A stretch of DNA of 64,000 nucleotides, from contig JAHECO010000003.1 in NCBI GenBank assembly GCA_024641705.1, forward strand, positions 139,826 through 203,825, given 5' to 3'. The notes beneath the pieces are model-generated. The model made no database searches. It was given only the letters and a program-made list of their open reading frames with translations, and had not been told where the DNA came from. This DNA comes from Candidatus Kryptoniota bacterium (GTDB lineage Bacteria; Bacteroidota; Ignavibacteria; Kryptoniales; JAKASW01). Below are positions 28,101-35,302 of this stretch, piece by piece. Position 1 is the stretch's first letter; every line of letters begins with the position of its first letter. A program made the position numbers and the translations under genes.

Positions 28101-29139
28101 GCTGGTTTTCATAATCGAACTGGTTCTGCGTATCCCAGTTGGCACCGATGGTCAGCTTGTCGCCGACCGTGCCGCTCACATTTATCTGCACGTCCTGCTT
28201 GAAGTCGGGCTGGTTCGTGACGTTGCCTAGCGTTGAGAGGGTCTGCGCGTTCAACTTCTGGTTCCTCCACGCTCCGTGTATGTCTACCGCCCCGGATATT
28301 CTCAGGTTGATGCGAGGCGGACCGAAAATGCTCAGCACCGGGTTTGCAGGAATGGGAATATCGATGTTGGTCACTCCCGCCATGAACGAACCGAGTTCGT
28401 TCTGCTGTGTCAGCGTGTATTGATGGGCGAGTGTTTCCCAGGTGCTCCTTACGTAGTTTTCCTGCTCCAGCTTGACGTACTCGTCGAGAGGAATTTGCAG
28501 CGGCATCCTTATGTCGTTGTTGAGCAGGGTCTCCCTGACATTCACGAAATCTCCGGTACTGTCCAGCGTCGTACTGTACTGCACCACCCCGGAATAAAGG
28601 AACAGAGGATACTGGTATTCCCGGAAGATTCTGGCCTGCGGCTGCGAAGGCCTCATTCCTTGGAGCCGCGCCGAAAGCTTCATGCTGTCTAGCGACACGG
28701 TATCCGGCTTCGCCGCCGAAGTATCGATGCCGGCTCTGCGGCCAAGACTGTCCGTCAACGTTACGGCTGTCGTGTCACTGCGACGGGCGGATGAATCGGC
28801 AAGGCCGGGGTTCGGAGTTGCCTGCACGCTCCCGGCATGATCCGGCGGTACGTCCCCTCCGGCTCGACGCGATGTATTCTGCGGGGCCTGCCGTTCACTT
28901 TCCAGAGGTGCGCCGGCAGGGAGATCGAGTACGGGCCTTATGAGGATAGGGTCCAGCGGGGCAGGGGCTTCGGCCCCCCAATGTTTTCTTTCACCGCCAC
29001 GCACGAAGCCATCATCGCGTGGGCTGTAGTCGCGATTGACGTTTGCAAGTTCAAAGAAGGCCCATGCTGATACCCCTATGACAAGTACAAGGAGGCTTGG
29101 AAGGGCGAGGTGTCCTATATGGGTTCTTATGCTTTCCAC
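22135..29139 (-). CDS. sprA: Cell-surface protein SprA, type IX secretion translocon
   Basis: The 2334-residue protein is in the SprA size range (about 2300-2500). SprA is the very large outer-membrane beta-barrel through which type IX secretion cargo leaves the periplasm. The N-terminus has one hydrophobic segment (LALPSLLVLVIGVSAWAFFE). Around residues 290-400 lies an SprA-type barrel region (INVSGTVGDKLTIGANWDTQ, NQFDYENQLQIKYKG). Further conserved segments include YVTGEVDI, IPDDNGQGIAYIDDFEGSKK near 900, WVDELRLTNVD near 1425, and a long C-terminal series of barrel strands. A low-complexity RGERGRGRGRGRE stretch occurs near 1840. The ATG follows GTGGAGTGG. The T9SS sorting-domain proteins at 51.6 and 60.3 kb are candidate cargo. 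Confidence 0.93.
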   Translation of the reverse strand: MESIRTHIGHLALPSLLVLVIGVSAWAFFELANVNRDYSPRDDGFVRGGERKHWGAEAPAPLDPILIRPVLDLPAGAPLESERQAPQNTSRRAGGDVPPDHAGSVQATPNPGLADSSARRSDTTAVTLTDSLGRRAGIDTSAAKPDTVSLDSMKLSARLQGMRPSQPQARIFREYQYPLFLYSGVVQYSTTLDSTGDFVNVRETLLNNDIRMPLQIPLDEYVKLEQENYVRSTWETLAHQYTLTQQNELGSFMAGVTNIDIPIPANPVLSIFGPPRINLRISGAVDIHGAWRNQKLNAQTLSTLGNVTNQPDFKQDVQINVSGTVGDKLTIGANWDTQNQFDYENQLQIKYKGYDDEVVKSVEAGNVSMSTPSSFIGSNQALFGIKTQMQLGPLTLTALASQQKAQSKTLTVSNGSSSQTFSLHAYQFANNHFFIDSLYIAGYEGYYQKENNPYDPNMFVTDWEVYVSQPQTAGNSNLRQAYAVMNIPSMQADPAFYDSLRNAKSYTPPDWKIEPGKFQKLEPGQFTIDQRTGVLTLNTSFQSNQIVAIAFTTQGGSTYGTFSSADTSTKLPLVLNMIIPQNPTPDQRDAWRLMLRNIYATGGLNLDQNSLKDVQITYTSPGQTPQDNIDNINLLQVFGLDKTGANGGPPDGQMDWNPGVDINPNTGEIILPFLEPFKEAFAAYSSGGQKIATPDSFTYSAIYDTTYDVATTTFASRDRFLITGTYTSSTTSHYNLGFNLVDGSVKVLLNGNPMTAGVDYTVDYVTGEVDIKNPTALASGANVQIQYETNDIFQIASKSLMGARADLKVNDNTDIGFTLMSYTQQSPNDKVRLGEEPISNLIMGADAGTSIDLPFLTKALDALPLLQTAAPSRLSIHGEMAYMLPNPNTRTSIIPDDNGQGIAYIDDFEGSKKSIPLPITYTSWTMASPPAVSILDSLYPGIADTVKNYYRAWTYWYNRIPSVTSVRDIWPNKDVPADQQTQNVLTVSMLDTVRGQFNRAKDLNSTLKADPRQAWGGMMTLLSSNASDLVSQNINYIEIWMRIDNAPGDGTMHVDLGQISEDVVGDKVLHTEDPYGYNTLANDSLDYGIDGMNDAAERQDYPWIVANSGRPWDPHGYDPDGDDYSYALGATADTSYARVNGTDGNRVIESGRLPDTEDLNHNGNLDALNSYFEYAVKLDTTKNPFITGGGSKGWYQYIIPLQDYQRAVGSPSLSNVQYIRVWFNGMTGPMTVRIAEMNLVGNYWRTPNQSDSTMQVSVVSVEDNPGYKPPVAGLQPIDHTNPTANIKLNEQSLALILNGLQDDSSRYAYKTFPQPQNFFNYHTMKVFVHNDLRFNYIDSTNYDAEVYLRFGSDANNFYEYRQPLSRGKEGWQDLTVDFASLTSIKQKRDSINQTLPRQPADNGVPGATYWIQGNPSLQNVTYFQIGVTNPPHCGTDLPLIGEIWVDELRLTNVDNTPGLAYQFTSSVQLADFGSVSFNFTRVDPYFHTLTTQFGSRNTQRNWGITGSLSLERLLPREWIGTAVPFSYSHTESFANPLYLPNSDILVTEAVQRRRTYLIEQNHVSPDSAATLADSLLTSSQTLAVSDQWSFSGVRIKFPSNKWYIRDIVDNITMGFNWNGSRFRNPQTKTGTQWSWQYNAGYSVQFDPMAYFTPFPSDTKSAPGVQGDFQIRYLPSSLSLSLNATRSLTVNKLWTQTNPIVTPNFTAQRGGGINWKLTNNGILNPTIDYRFNISSSLLALETDTTSTGALVLLPNSYVFRQIFLNGGLINFGDDYNFSEQFALTTQPKLPFGIQKYADLQSSYNSGYQWNYNIQRGAIGRGSGVNSSVQLGTIIRLKSLADILFAETSAQQPAQTPERGERGRGRGRGREEFETPAEDTTSSGGTGGQLGKIFNVLIKIPFLDYENVSLNFSSTNTATNSGLPSLRPGMGNFFRVPFIQASNPELGPSQLYQLGLVSDPYSTLNFSPRKTFPFFGFSLGPTHRIAIDGVNIPDNFSNNNTLDIKTSRNLWTGARLDLSWHVGWSYNRNTQFQTDSRGDAIPSTVSEQISGQVSRSFFTLPPVFIFSMFKSGINQVASIYQNLKAGDPQNLESSDNEKASKAFLQGFETLPLLDKFFGNYMPRMNYSFSWSGLEKLPMFKSFASQVSLNNAYQSAYTQNWHNSITGGQINDAQTISYGFQPLIGLNIAFKSFGDANISASILYNTSTQYALSPSAGTIAQSYTGQLSITADYAKRGFSLPLFGLNLKNDIDISASYSTSQTSRLSYTFDTIASGGTPIDGTNQISIELRFKYDVSQRVTASIYYKNTRVVPTVPGSPIPGTTTNEAGVDVHVSIAG

Positions 29140-29702
29140 TCCACAGATTGCTTCGGTAAGACCCGGTTAAATGACCTTTTTTTCTAATTCGTTAGCAATC
29201 TGTATAGCGAAAGCTCCACCTTTTTGTATGAGTTTGCTCGAAAAAATATCAAAGCATACAGTAAATATCAAGCAAACGTGACGTGCATCTCTTTAAATCC
29301 GACCCGTTTGCGCTTAAATTTTCGCGAGCGTTTCAATTCGCTACTCCGGCCGGCCGGGCCGGGCAACCAGAAGAAAGCCCCTGAACTGCCGCTTTGGGCA
29401 CGTACCCGGCTCCGCAGATGCCTTTGTCAATGGCCCGGCTTTGGCGCGCGTAACAGGGCTTTTGCGCCATTGACCCCACGAGCAATTCGCCCGCTCATCC
29501 GGCTTCCGTCACAGCAGATGCATTCTCCCTCTCACGGCCGCGTAAATCGGGATGCTCTACGGGAACCGCGCCGAAGGTTTTGGTCGTTATGGGCATTTGC
29601 AGACCATCGGGGGGCTTCACTTGATCGAAAGTGATATGGGGGGTGTACGGCCGCACGATCCCCCACTCGACAATCAGGAAAAATCAGAAGGAGCAACAGC
29701 GC
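29140..29702. other. Long intergenic region upstream of sprA and the response regulator
   Basis: This 563-base stretch lies between divergent genes and must contain both promoters. No reading frame in it has family resemblance or a good ribosome-binding site; a frame at 29224-29634 is rejected for that reason. GC-rich segments with repeated ggccggcc and cccggct words suggest structure, but I cannot match them to a known riboswitch. Confidence 0.4.
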
Positions 29703-30101
29703 ATGGAGGGCAAGGCAGAAGGAGGAATCGCAACGATCCTCGTCGCGGAAGACGAGCCGACAATGAGGGAGCTTGTTGCGGAAATTCTCGAGAGCGGAGG
29801 CTATAAAGTAATTGCCGTCGCAGATGGCGAGGCAGCCGTCAGGACTTATGCAGAAAAGATGAACGAGGTTAGCCTCGTAATACTGGATATGGTTATGCCC
29901 AGGCTGAGCGGAGTCGAGACATTGCGCCGGTTGAAGGCTGTCAGCAACAAGGTGCTTGTGCTGATGTCGAGCGGCTACGGTCAGGGGAATGAAGCGCAGA
30001 CGATCATGGCGGAAGGTGCGGCAGGATTTCTCGGCAAGCCGTATCAGGTCGGGGAACTTCTCGAAAGGGTCGGTGCTGTTCTTAAGGGCGGAAAAGTATA
30101 A
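29703..30101 (+). CDS. Single-domain response regulator (receiver domain only)
   Basis: I chose ATG 29703, with AAGGAG 9 bases upstream, giving 132 residues. It is a CheY-like receiver: acidic pocket VAEDEP (E16, D17), phosphoacceptor D62 in VILDMVMPRLSG, S90 in LMSSGYG, and K112 in GKPY. No output domain is present. Its sequence style (LMSSGYGQG, LGKPYQVGELLERVGAVL) is close to the receiver fused to the hybrid kinase at 35303-40441 (ILSSGYIEP, PKPYNPDEVLRTVRRVL), so it could be a phosphotransfer partner of that kinase. That is inference. Confidence 0.93.
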   Translation: MEGKAEGGIATILVAEDEPTMRELVAEILESGGYKVIAVADGEAAVRTYAEKMNEVSLVILDMVMPRLSGVETLRRLKAVSNKVLVLMSSGYGQGNEAQTIMAEGAAGFLGKPYQVGELLERVGAVLKGGKV

Positions 30102-30176
30102 TGACGGCTGACTTTCCTCCGGCTCCACCGCACTTCGAGACTTGAAAGCAGCCCGGTTTGAACCGGCCCACCCGCC

Positions 30177-30947
30177 CTACTTGTAAGCCACGAAGAAGAT
30201 CCGCCTGAAAGGATAGAGCACCTTCCCGTCCTTCCTCGCCTCGTACAGGTCCTTGCAGCCGGCGAAGACTTCGTCCTCAAACTCTTTTCTCTTCGCATCG
30301 TCGGGTAGTTTCTCGAGAAAGGCGCGCATCGCCGTCCCCTTGTACCATTCTATCACACTCATGTTCGATTCGAGGACATGGTAATAGACCGTTTCCCACA
30401 GGTCGAAGCGGCCCGCAATTCCGGAGAGTATATCGTAATAGTACTCCGCGCTGCGGTAGTTTATCAGTCTCTCGCAGCCGGATGTGTACTTCGACCATTT
30501 CTCGCGGGACGAAACCGACAGCAGCGACCGGCGGACGGGCGAGTCCTGATCTGCCGGCACCTGCACCGCCAGTGCCCCGCCCGACTTCACGATCCTGAAG
30601 AGCCTGGCGAGCAGCTCCTCGTGGTCCTGCATCCATTGAATAGCAGCATTGGAAAAGACGACGTCGTACATTTCGGTGAACTTGTATGTCGACGCATCGC
30701 CGGTTATCCATTCGACATCCGGAAGGGCCGCCCTGGCTTTTCTTATCATCTCTTCCGAACTGTCGAGGCCGGCGAGTCTGGTCTCCGGCCATCTCCTGCG
30801 GACAACCGCGGTACTGTTGCCGGGCCCGCACCCGATGTCGATGACCGAACCCGGTTTCTCGACCATGATTCTCGAGACCAGGTCTACGGAGGCCTGCGTC
30901 CTTTCGCCTGCGAATTTCAGATACTGTTCGGGATTCCAGTTGACCAT
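30177..30947 (-). CDS. tam: Trans-aconitate 2-methyltransferase-like SAM methyltransferase
   Basis: The 256-residue protein matches the Tam pattern throughout: N-terminus NWNPEQYLKFAGERTQ, SAM motif DIGCGPGNSTAVVRRRWPET near residue 36, FSNAAIQWMQDHEEL near 95, and LAVQVP near 124. Tam methylates trans-aconitate, an inhibitor of aconitase. The ATG follows GAGGAG and lies 3 bases after the stop of the upstream hydrolase gene, so the two form an operon. The exact acceptor has not been shown; another small carboxylate is possible. Confidence 0.82.
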   Translation of the reverse strand: MVNWNPEQYLKFAGERTQASVDLVSRIMVEKPGSVIDIGCGPGNSTAVVRRRWPETRLAGLDSSEEMIRKARAALPDVEWITGDASTYKFTEMYDVVFSNAAIQWMQDHEELLARLFRIVKSGGALAVQVPADQDSPVRRSLLSVSSREKWSKYTSGCERLINYRSAEYYYDILSGIAGRFDLWETVYYHVLESNMSVIEWYKGTAMRAFLEKLPDDAKRKEFEDEVFAGCKDLYEARKDGKVLYPFRRIFFVAYK

Positions 30948-30950
30948 GTG

Positions 30951-31775
30951 CTATGCTCCTCTTTCAGAAAGTTCTTTACGAATGATACGAAAGAAATCGT
31001 CCCGCGCGTGTTTCTCCTTCCATGGATAGTGTCCGCATTTGTCGAGGAGCACGAACCTGAAGTCGCGGAGCTTCTGCGCCAGGGGATCGCGGACGCCCGC
31101 AGCGGGGTGGGGATCGTAATCGCCGTGTATCGCCACGACAGGGCACGCGATACTGCTTGCGAGGTCCAGAAGCGATCCATTGTGCCTGAGTCTCTCGGCC
31201 TCGGGCCAGACCGAGCGGTACACGCCGGGCTGGAAATCTATCGGGGCATCGTCGACTTCGAGGCAGTCGTACGAATCGGCCTTGGACATCAGTTCTCCGA
31301 AACTGCGGAACACGGCACGCGTGGAGTCGTCCGGAGTCGTGTCGTTCAAAGCGCTGCCCAGTCGGAGCATTTCCGCTCTCTCTTCGCGGTCGAGGCGATC
31401 GAGCCGGATTCGTCTCACATCGGAATTGTGCTCCTCGTCGAACGAGCCTGCGCCTATGAGAATGAGTTTGGCGACGAGCGACGGGTACTGCGCAGTAAAG
31501 ATGAAAGCCAGCCATGCCCCCCAGGAGTGTCCGACGAGTTTCACGGCTGCCGCGGCGGAAACGGATTGGATTACAGAATGAAGCTCTTCGATCTGTCCGG
31601 CAATCGATCGCGCCGTCTGGAAAGGCTCGACAACCCCGAATTGATCCGACAGCGTTTTTGCCAGGTAGCCCATGCTGCCCGGTGTCCCCGGCCCGCCGTG
31701 CAGAACGGCGACAGAGTACGGTTTTTCGCCGTACAGCCGGTACCGGTTTTTTTCGGCGGTCAGGTTACTCTTCAC
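30951..31775 (-). CDS. Alpha/beta hydrolase, proline iminopeptidase-like
   Basis: The 274-residue protein has the HGGPG oxyanion motif of the proline iminopeptidase group near residue 26, the nucleophile elbow GHSWGAWLA near 89, an acidic segment AIHGDYDPHP near 218, and histidine in DKCGHYPWKEKHA near 248. The substrate is not predictable. The start is GTG at 31773-31775, preceded by a ggagtggtgag word repeat that also supplies a GGAG ribosome-binding sequence. It is co-transcribed with the tam-like gene, with a 3-base gap. Confidence 0.82.
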   Translation of the reverse strand: MKSNLTAEKNRYRLYGEKPYSVAVLHGGPGTPGSMGYLAKTLSDQFGVVEPFQTARSIAGQIEELHSVIQSVSAAAAVKLVGHSWGAWLAFIFTAQYPSLVAKLILIGAGSFDEEHNSDVRRIRLDRLDREERAEMLRLGSALNDTTPDDSTRAVFRSFGELMSKADSYDCLEVDDAPIDFQPGVYRSVWPEAERLRHNGSLLDLASSIACPVVAIHGDYDPHPAAGVRDPLAQKLRDFRFVLLDKCGHYPWKEKHARDDFFRIIRKELSERGA

Positions 31776-31805
31776 CGTCTCACCACTCCACTATTCCCCG
31801 ACTAC

Positions 31806-31934
31806 GAGGTTGTCCCAAAACAAGGAAAATGTCATTCTGAAGGAGCGGAGCGACTGAAGAATCCACTTATTCGTTCTGAAAAATGGATGCTTCACTTCGT
31901 TCAGCATGACAGACAAGACTTTCTGGACAGCCTC
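31806..31934 (-). repeat. 129-bp dispersed imperfect-hairpin repeat, copy B
   Basis: Minus-strand copy of the element also found at 15902, 46993 and 54138, exactly 129 bases. Its plus-strand ends are gaggttgtcc and ggacagcctc. Outside these, ccccgac on the left and gtcggg on the right extend the pairing, as in copy A. It lies just upstream of the hydrolase gene, between it and proA. The rest of the 31776-32081 spacer is tggagtggtgg-type word repeat and holds no gene. Confidence 0.9.
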
Positions 31935-32081
31935 TTCGTCGGGCAGGCAACATTCCATCAATAGCAATTCCCGTCTATGTCGCGTCCCTACGGGGCTGTG
32001 CCAGAAGTAAACAGATCCTTGCAAGTCTCCCCAATCCATCAAGGTCTATTATTCCAACACTCCATTACTCCACCACTCCAT

Positions 32082-33338
32082 CTACTTCCTGACCTGTCCT
32101 CTTCCGTGAATGATATACTTGGTGGTTGTCAGCTCCTCAAGTCCCATCGGGCCGCGGGCGTGGAGTTTCTGTGTGCTGATTCCGATCTCCGCGCCGAGCC
32201 CGAACTCGTAGCCGTCGGTGAACCGCGTCGACGCGTTGACATAGACCGCGGCGGAGTCGACCTCGCGCAGGAACCTCTCGCCGTTCGGCCTGCTCCCCGT
32301 CACGATCGAGTCAGAATGGTGGGAGCCGTAACGGTTGATGTGTTCGATCGCCTCGCCGACATCCCGCACGACCTTCACTGCCATTATGAGGTCGAGGTAT
32401 TCGCGGTACCAGTCGTCCTCGGTGGCCGGGATGGCGTACTTCACCAGCGATCTCGTCCTGGCGTCCCCGCGGAGCTGGACCCCCGCGGATTTCAGCCTCT
32501 CCGCTATTCGCGGCAAGAATTTTCGGGCAACCTTCCCGTGGACGAGGAGCTTCTCGGCGGCGTTGCAGACGGAGGGGCGTTGCACCTTCGCGTTGAAGAC
32601 GATATCCGCTGCCTTCCGCAGGTCGGCAGACCCGTCGACGTACACGTGGCAGTTCCCCTCGCCGTGTGCGATGACCGGCACGCTGGAGTTTTTCTGTATG
32701 TATCTTATCAGCTTCTGGCTTCCCCGGGGGATGATGATATCGAGAAACCGGTCCTGCTTCAGCATTTCTGCTACGGCTTTTCGGTCGGTCGTGTCGATGA
32801 ACTCGACGCACCCCGCGGGAAGATCAACGTCCATCAGCGACTTCTTGATGACTTCGACGAGCTTCGCGTTCGAGCGGATCGCCTCCGACCCCCCGCGAAG
32901 TAGGACTGCGTTGCCCGCCTTCAGGCAGAGCGCCGCCGCGTCGATCGTGACGTTTGGTCTCGCCTCGTAGATTATCCCCACCGCACCGAGCGGCACCCGC
33001 ACCTTTTCGATCACGAGTCCGTTCGGACGTCGTCTCCGACCGACCACTTGGCTGACCGGGTCGGGGAGATTGATGACGTCTTTTACGCCGGCAATCATCT
33101 GGGCAACTCTCTTGTCGTCGAGCGTTAGGCGGTCGAGCAGGACGGGCGAAAGTCCGGCGTGCCTGGCATTCGCGAGGTCTTTTTCGTTGGCCCTTCTTAT
33201 GGCGGCGGATTCGCGGCTGAGATGTGTTGCGATTGCCCTAAGGAGCGCGTTCTTCTTTGCCGTGGAAGCAGTGTACAACACTCCGCTTGCTTTCCCGACC
33301 GCTTCTGCTTTCTTCCCTACTATTTTCAATTCCATCAT
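32082..33338 (-). CDS. proA: Gamma-glutamyl phosphate reductase
   Basis: The 418-residue protein has the standard ProA length and motifs: VRVPLGAVGIIYEARPNVTI near 110, GNAVLLRGGSEAIRSN near 133, the catalytic cysteine in RPSVCNAAEKLLVH near 255, and C-terminal FTDGYEFGLGAEIGISTQKL. It reduces gamma-glutamyl phosphate to the semialdehyde in proline synthesis. It follows proB by 12 bases. Its start codon sits within a tggaatgatggaattg word repeat, giving two consecutive ATG codons; either could be used. Confidence 0.97.
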   Translation of the reverse strand: MMELKIVGKKAEAVGKASGVLYTASTAKKNALLRAIATHLSRESAAIRRANEKDLANARHAGLSPVLLDRLTLDDKRVAQMIAGVKDVINLPDPVSQVVGRRRRPNGLVIEKVRVPLGAVGIIYEARPNVTIDAAALCLKAGNAVLLRGGSEAIRSNAKLVEVIKKSLMDVDLPAGCVEFIDTTDRKAVAEMLKQDRFLDIIIPRGSQKLIRYIQKNSSVPVIAHGEGNCHVYVDGSADLRKAADIVFNAKVQRPSVCNAAEKLLVHGKVARKFLPRIAERLKSAGVQLRGDARTRSLVKYAIPATEDDWYREYLDLIMAVKVVRDVGEAIEHINRYGSHHSDSIVTGSRPNGERFLREVDSAAVYVNASTRFTDGYEFGLGAEIGISTQKLHARGPMGLEELTTTKYIIHGRGQVRK

Positions 33339-33350
33339 TCCACCATTCCA

Positions 33351-34484
33351 TTATTCCCCAAGAAGTGCCAGATCATTCCTGTGGATGACCTCCGCCGGCG
33401 ACTTCCGGTGAAGGAGTGCCTCTATCTCAGTGCTCTTTCTTCCCTTAATCCTCTCCAGCTCTGCAGAGGAATAGCCGGTAATTCCTTTTCCTATCTGCCG
33501 GCCCGCGGGGTCGAGGACAGATACGATGTCGCGCGCTTTGAATTCGCCGCGAACTTCGGTTATCCCGGAGGGGAGGAGGCTTTTATGTTTCTTCAGCAGC
33601 GCGGCCTTCGCACCATCGTCCACGACAATGTTCCCCCTCGTGTGTGAGACGAAGCCGATCCACTGTTTCCGCGTCGAGAGCGTCTTCTCGGCCGGGAGGA
33701 AGACCGTGCCGGAAATATTCCCCGCGAAAATCTCGCCGACGGCATCGGGCCTCGCGCCGTTGGTTATAACGACTGCGATGCCGGCACCGATGCAGCGTTT
33801 AGCCGCCTCTATCTTCGTTGCCATTCCGCCGGTGCTCAGCTCGCCCCGCGTCCGTTTCGCGTAGCGCTCGACCTGCGGCGTAATCCTGTCGACGATGCGC
33901 ACAAGCTCTGCGCCGCCGTCGCGCGAGGGGTCGGCGGTGTAAAGCCCGTCGACGTCCGAGAGTATTATCAGGACCGCCGCCTCGATGAGCGTCGCGACCA
34001 TGGCAGAAAGGTTGTCGTTGTCGCCGAGCTTGATCTCTTCCACCGCAACGGTGTCGTTCTCATTGACGATCGGCACGACCCCTCTCTCGAAAAGCGCCGC
34101 GAAAGTGTTCTTCGCGTTGACGTACCTAGCCCTTTCGGCGAAGTCGTCTTTCGTGAGGAGGAGCTGTGCGATCGGCTGCCTGTGTTTGCGGAAAGCGTTC
34201 TCGTAAGCTTCCATGAGGAGCGGCTGGCCTATCGCGGCGGTTGCCTGCTTCTCCGGTATCGTGCGCGGACGCTCCGACAGCTTCAGCGCTGCGACGCCCG
34301 CACCGATAGCGCCGGAGCTGACTATGACGACGTTCCTCCCGGCGGCGCGCAGGGAAGAGACGCTCTTCGCTATCGAGTCGATCCTCGCGCCGTCGATGCC
34401 TCGCGCCTTGTCGGCAAGAAGGTTCGTCCCGATTTTTATGACGACCGTATTTCTCCTTAGAATCAGACTGCTCAGCTGCTGCAT
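33351..34484 (-). CDS. proB: Glutamate 5-kinase
   Basis: I chose ATG 34482-34484, giving 377 residues (typical with a PUA domain). A GTG at 34553 would add 23 unconserved residues. ProB phosphorylates glutamate as the first committed step of proline synthesis and is usually feedback-inhibited by proline. Motifs are the N-terminal VVIKIGTNLL, VIVSSGAIGAG, the acidic loop in PIVNENDTVAVEEIKLGDND, SDVDGLYTADP, and GGMATKIEAAKRC. The C-terminal PUA domain spans about residues 285-370. The stop is 12 bases before proA. Confidence 0.96.
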   Translation of the reverse strand: MQQLSSLILRRNTVVIKIGTNLLADKARGIDGARIDSIAKSVSSLRAAGRNVVIVSSGAIGAGVAALKLSERPRTIPEKQATAAIGQPLLMEAYENAFRKHRQPIAQLLLTKDDFAERARYVNAKNTFAALFERGVVPIVNENDTVAVEEIKLGDNDNLSAMVATLIEAAVLIILSDVDGLYTADPSRDGGAELVRIVDRITPQVERYAKRTRGELSTGGMATKIEAAKRCIGAGIAVVITNGARPDAVGEIFAGNISGTVFLPAEKTLSTRKQWIGFVSHTRGNIVVDDGAKAALLKKHKSLLPSGITEVRGEFKARDIVSVLDPAGRQIGKGITGYSSAELERIKGRKSTEIEALLHRKSPAEVIHRNDLALLGE

Positions 34485-34625
34485 TTGTCCTTGTGGGTTT
34501 TTTCCAATATATGAGGAAACGCGGGAATAACCACGCCGAAGGCAGGTCTGCACCCGGGCGGATTTGACGGAGGCCGGTGAGGGGGATGTCTCGGAAATCT
34601 CCGTCCCGCTACCGGCGCCGGTTTG

Positions 34626-35186
34626 TCAGTAAATGCCGGGCATCAGTCGCTTCGTCGAAGCGCAGTAGGTTGTGTACTCATCGCCGAAGGCCTCGGTGAG
34701 CGCTCTCTCTTCGACATCGATCCTGTAAAGAAAGGCCGCACAGATCGGGACGAAGACCGTCACCAGGCTGAGGTAGCTCGAGAAGGAGAGTCCGAGCCCC
34801 AGAAAGGACATGAGACTCCCGGTGTACGAAGGGTGGCGCACGATGCTGTAGATACCATTCTTGATGAGGCGGTGGCCTGCCGTGATTGCGACGTCGACGG
34901 TGAACTGCCGCTTCAGCGAAAGTATCGCGACCCATCGAATGACAAGGCCGAGAAAGATGAGCACAGTGCCGGCGATCGGGAACACGGGTGACCCGTTTAC
35001 AAAATGACCGACATTACTAAGACCAAGGAAGACTCCCGCCGTAACTGAGACAGCAATCGTTATCCAGAGAATCCTGAGCGAAGACCTGTCGAGCCTTTTG
35101 TCGGCGGGTCCGGCGAGCTTCACCCTTGAGAGTGCGATTTCGGAAGCCAGCCACAACGCATAAAGTATGATTATGTACTTTCCCAT
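34626..35186 (-). CDS. Isoprenylcysteine carboxyl methyltransferase-family membrane protein
   Basis: The likely start ATG 35184-35186 gives 186 residues (MGKYIIILYALWLASE). The open frame runs up to a TTG at 35306 but that extension has no hydrophobic or conserved character. The protein has four to five membrane helices and the ICMT/PEMT C-terminal motif: IVRHPSYTGSLMSFLGLGLS, then VEERALTEAFGDEYTTYCAST near the end. Family members methylate isoprenylated or small lipid-like substrates with SAM; the substrate here is unknown. It lies 117 bases downstream of the hybrid kinase stop on the same strand, so co-transcription is possible. Confidence 0.8.
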   Translation of the reverse strand: MGKYIIILYALWLASEIALSRVKLAGPADKRLDRSSLRILWITIAVSVTAGVFLGLSNVGHFVNGSPVFPIAGTVLIFLGLVIRWVAILSLKRQFTVDVAITAGHRLIKNGIYSIVRHPSYTGSLMSFLGLGLSFSSYLSLVTVFVPICAAFLYRIDVEERALTEAFGDEYTTYCASTKRLMPGIY

Positions 35187-35302
35187 GTTCAAAGATAACT
35201 CTGCGGCGTCGGCATTACATAGCGCCGGCTGTGCCATTTCAGTACCCGAGGCTGTGGGCCCAACTGCATTCTCCTTTCCTGAGGAACTCTCCCTGTGCGT
35301 TG

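Noticed and set aside
22135-29139. Many long plus-strand open frames opposite sprA
   Set aside because: They are shadows of the high-GC sprA coding strand; sprA has family-wide conservation.
29224-29634. Open frame of 136 codons upstream of the response regulator
   Set aside because: No family resemblance, no ribosome-binding site and a random-looking arginine-rich translation; read as spacer.
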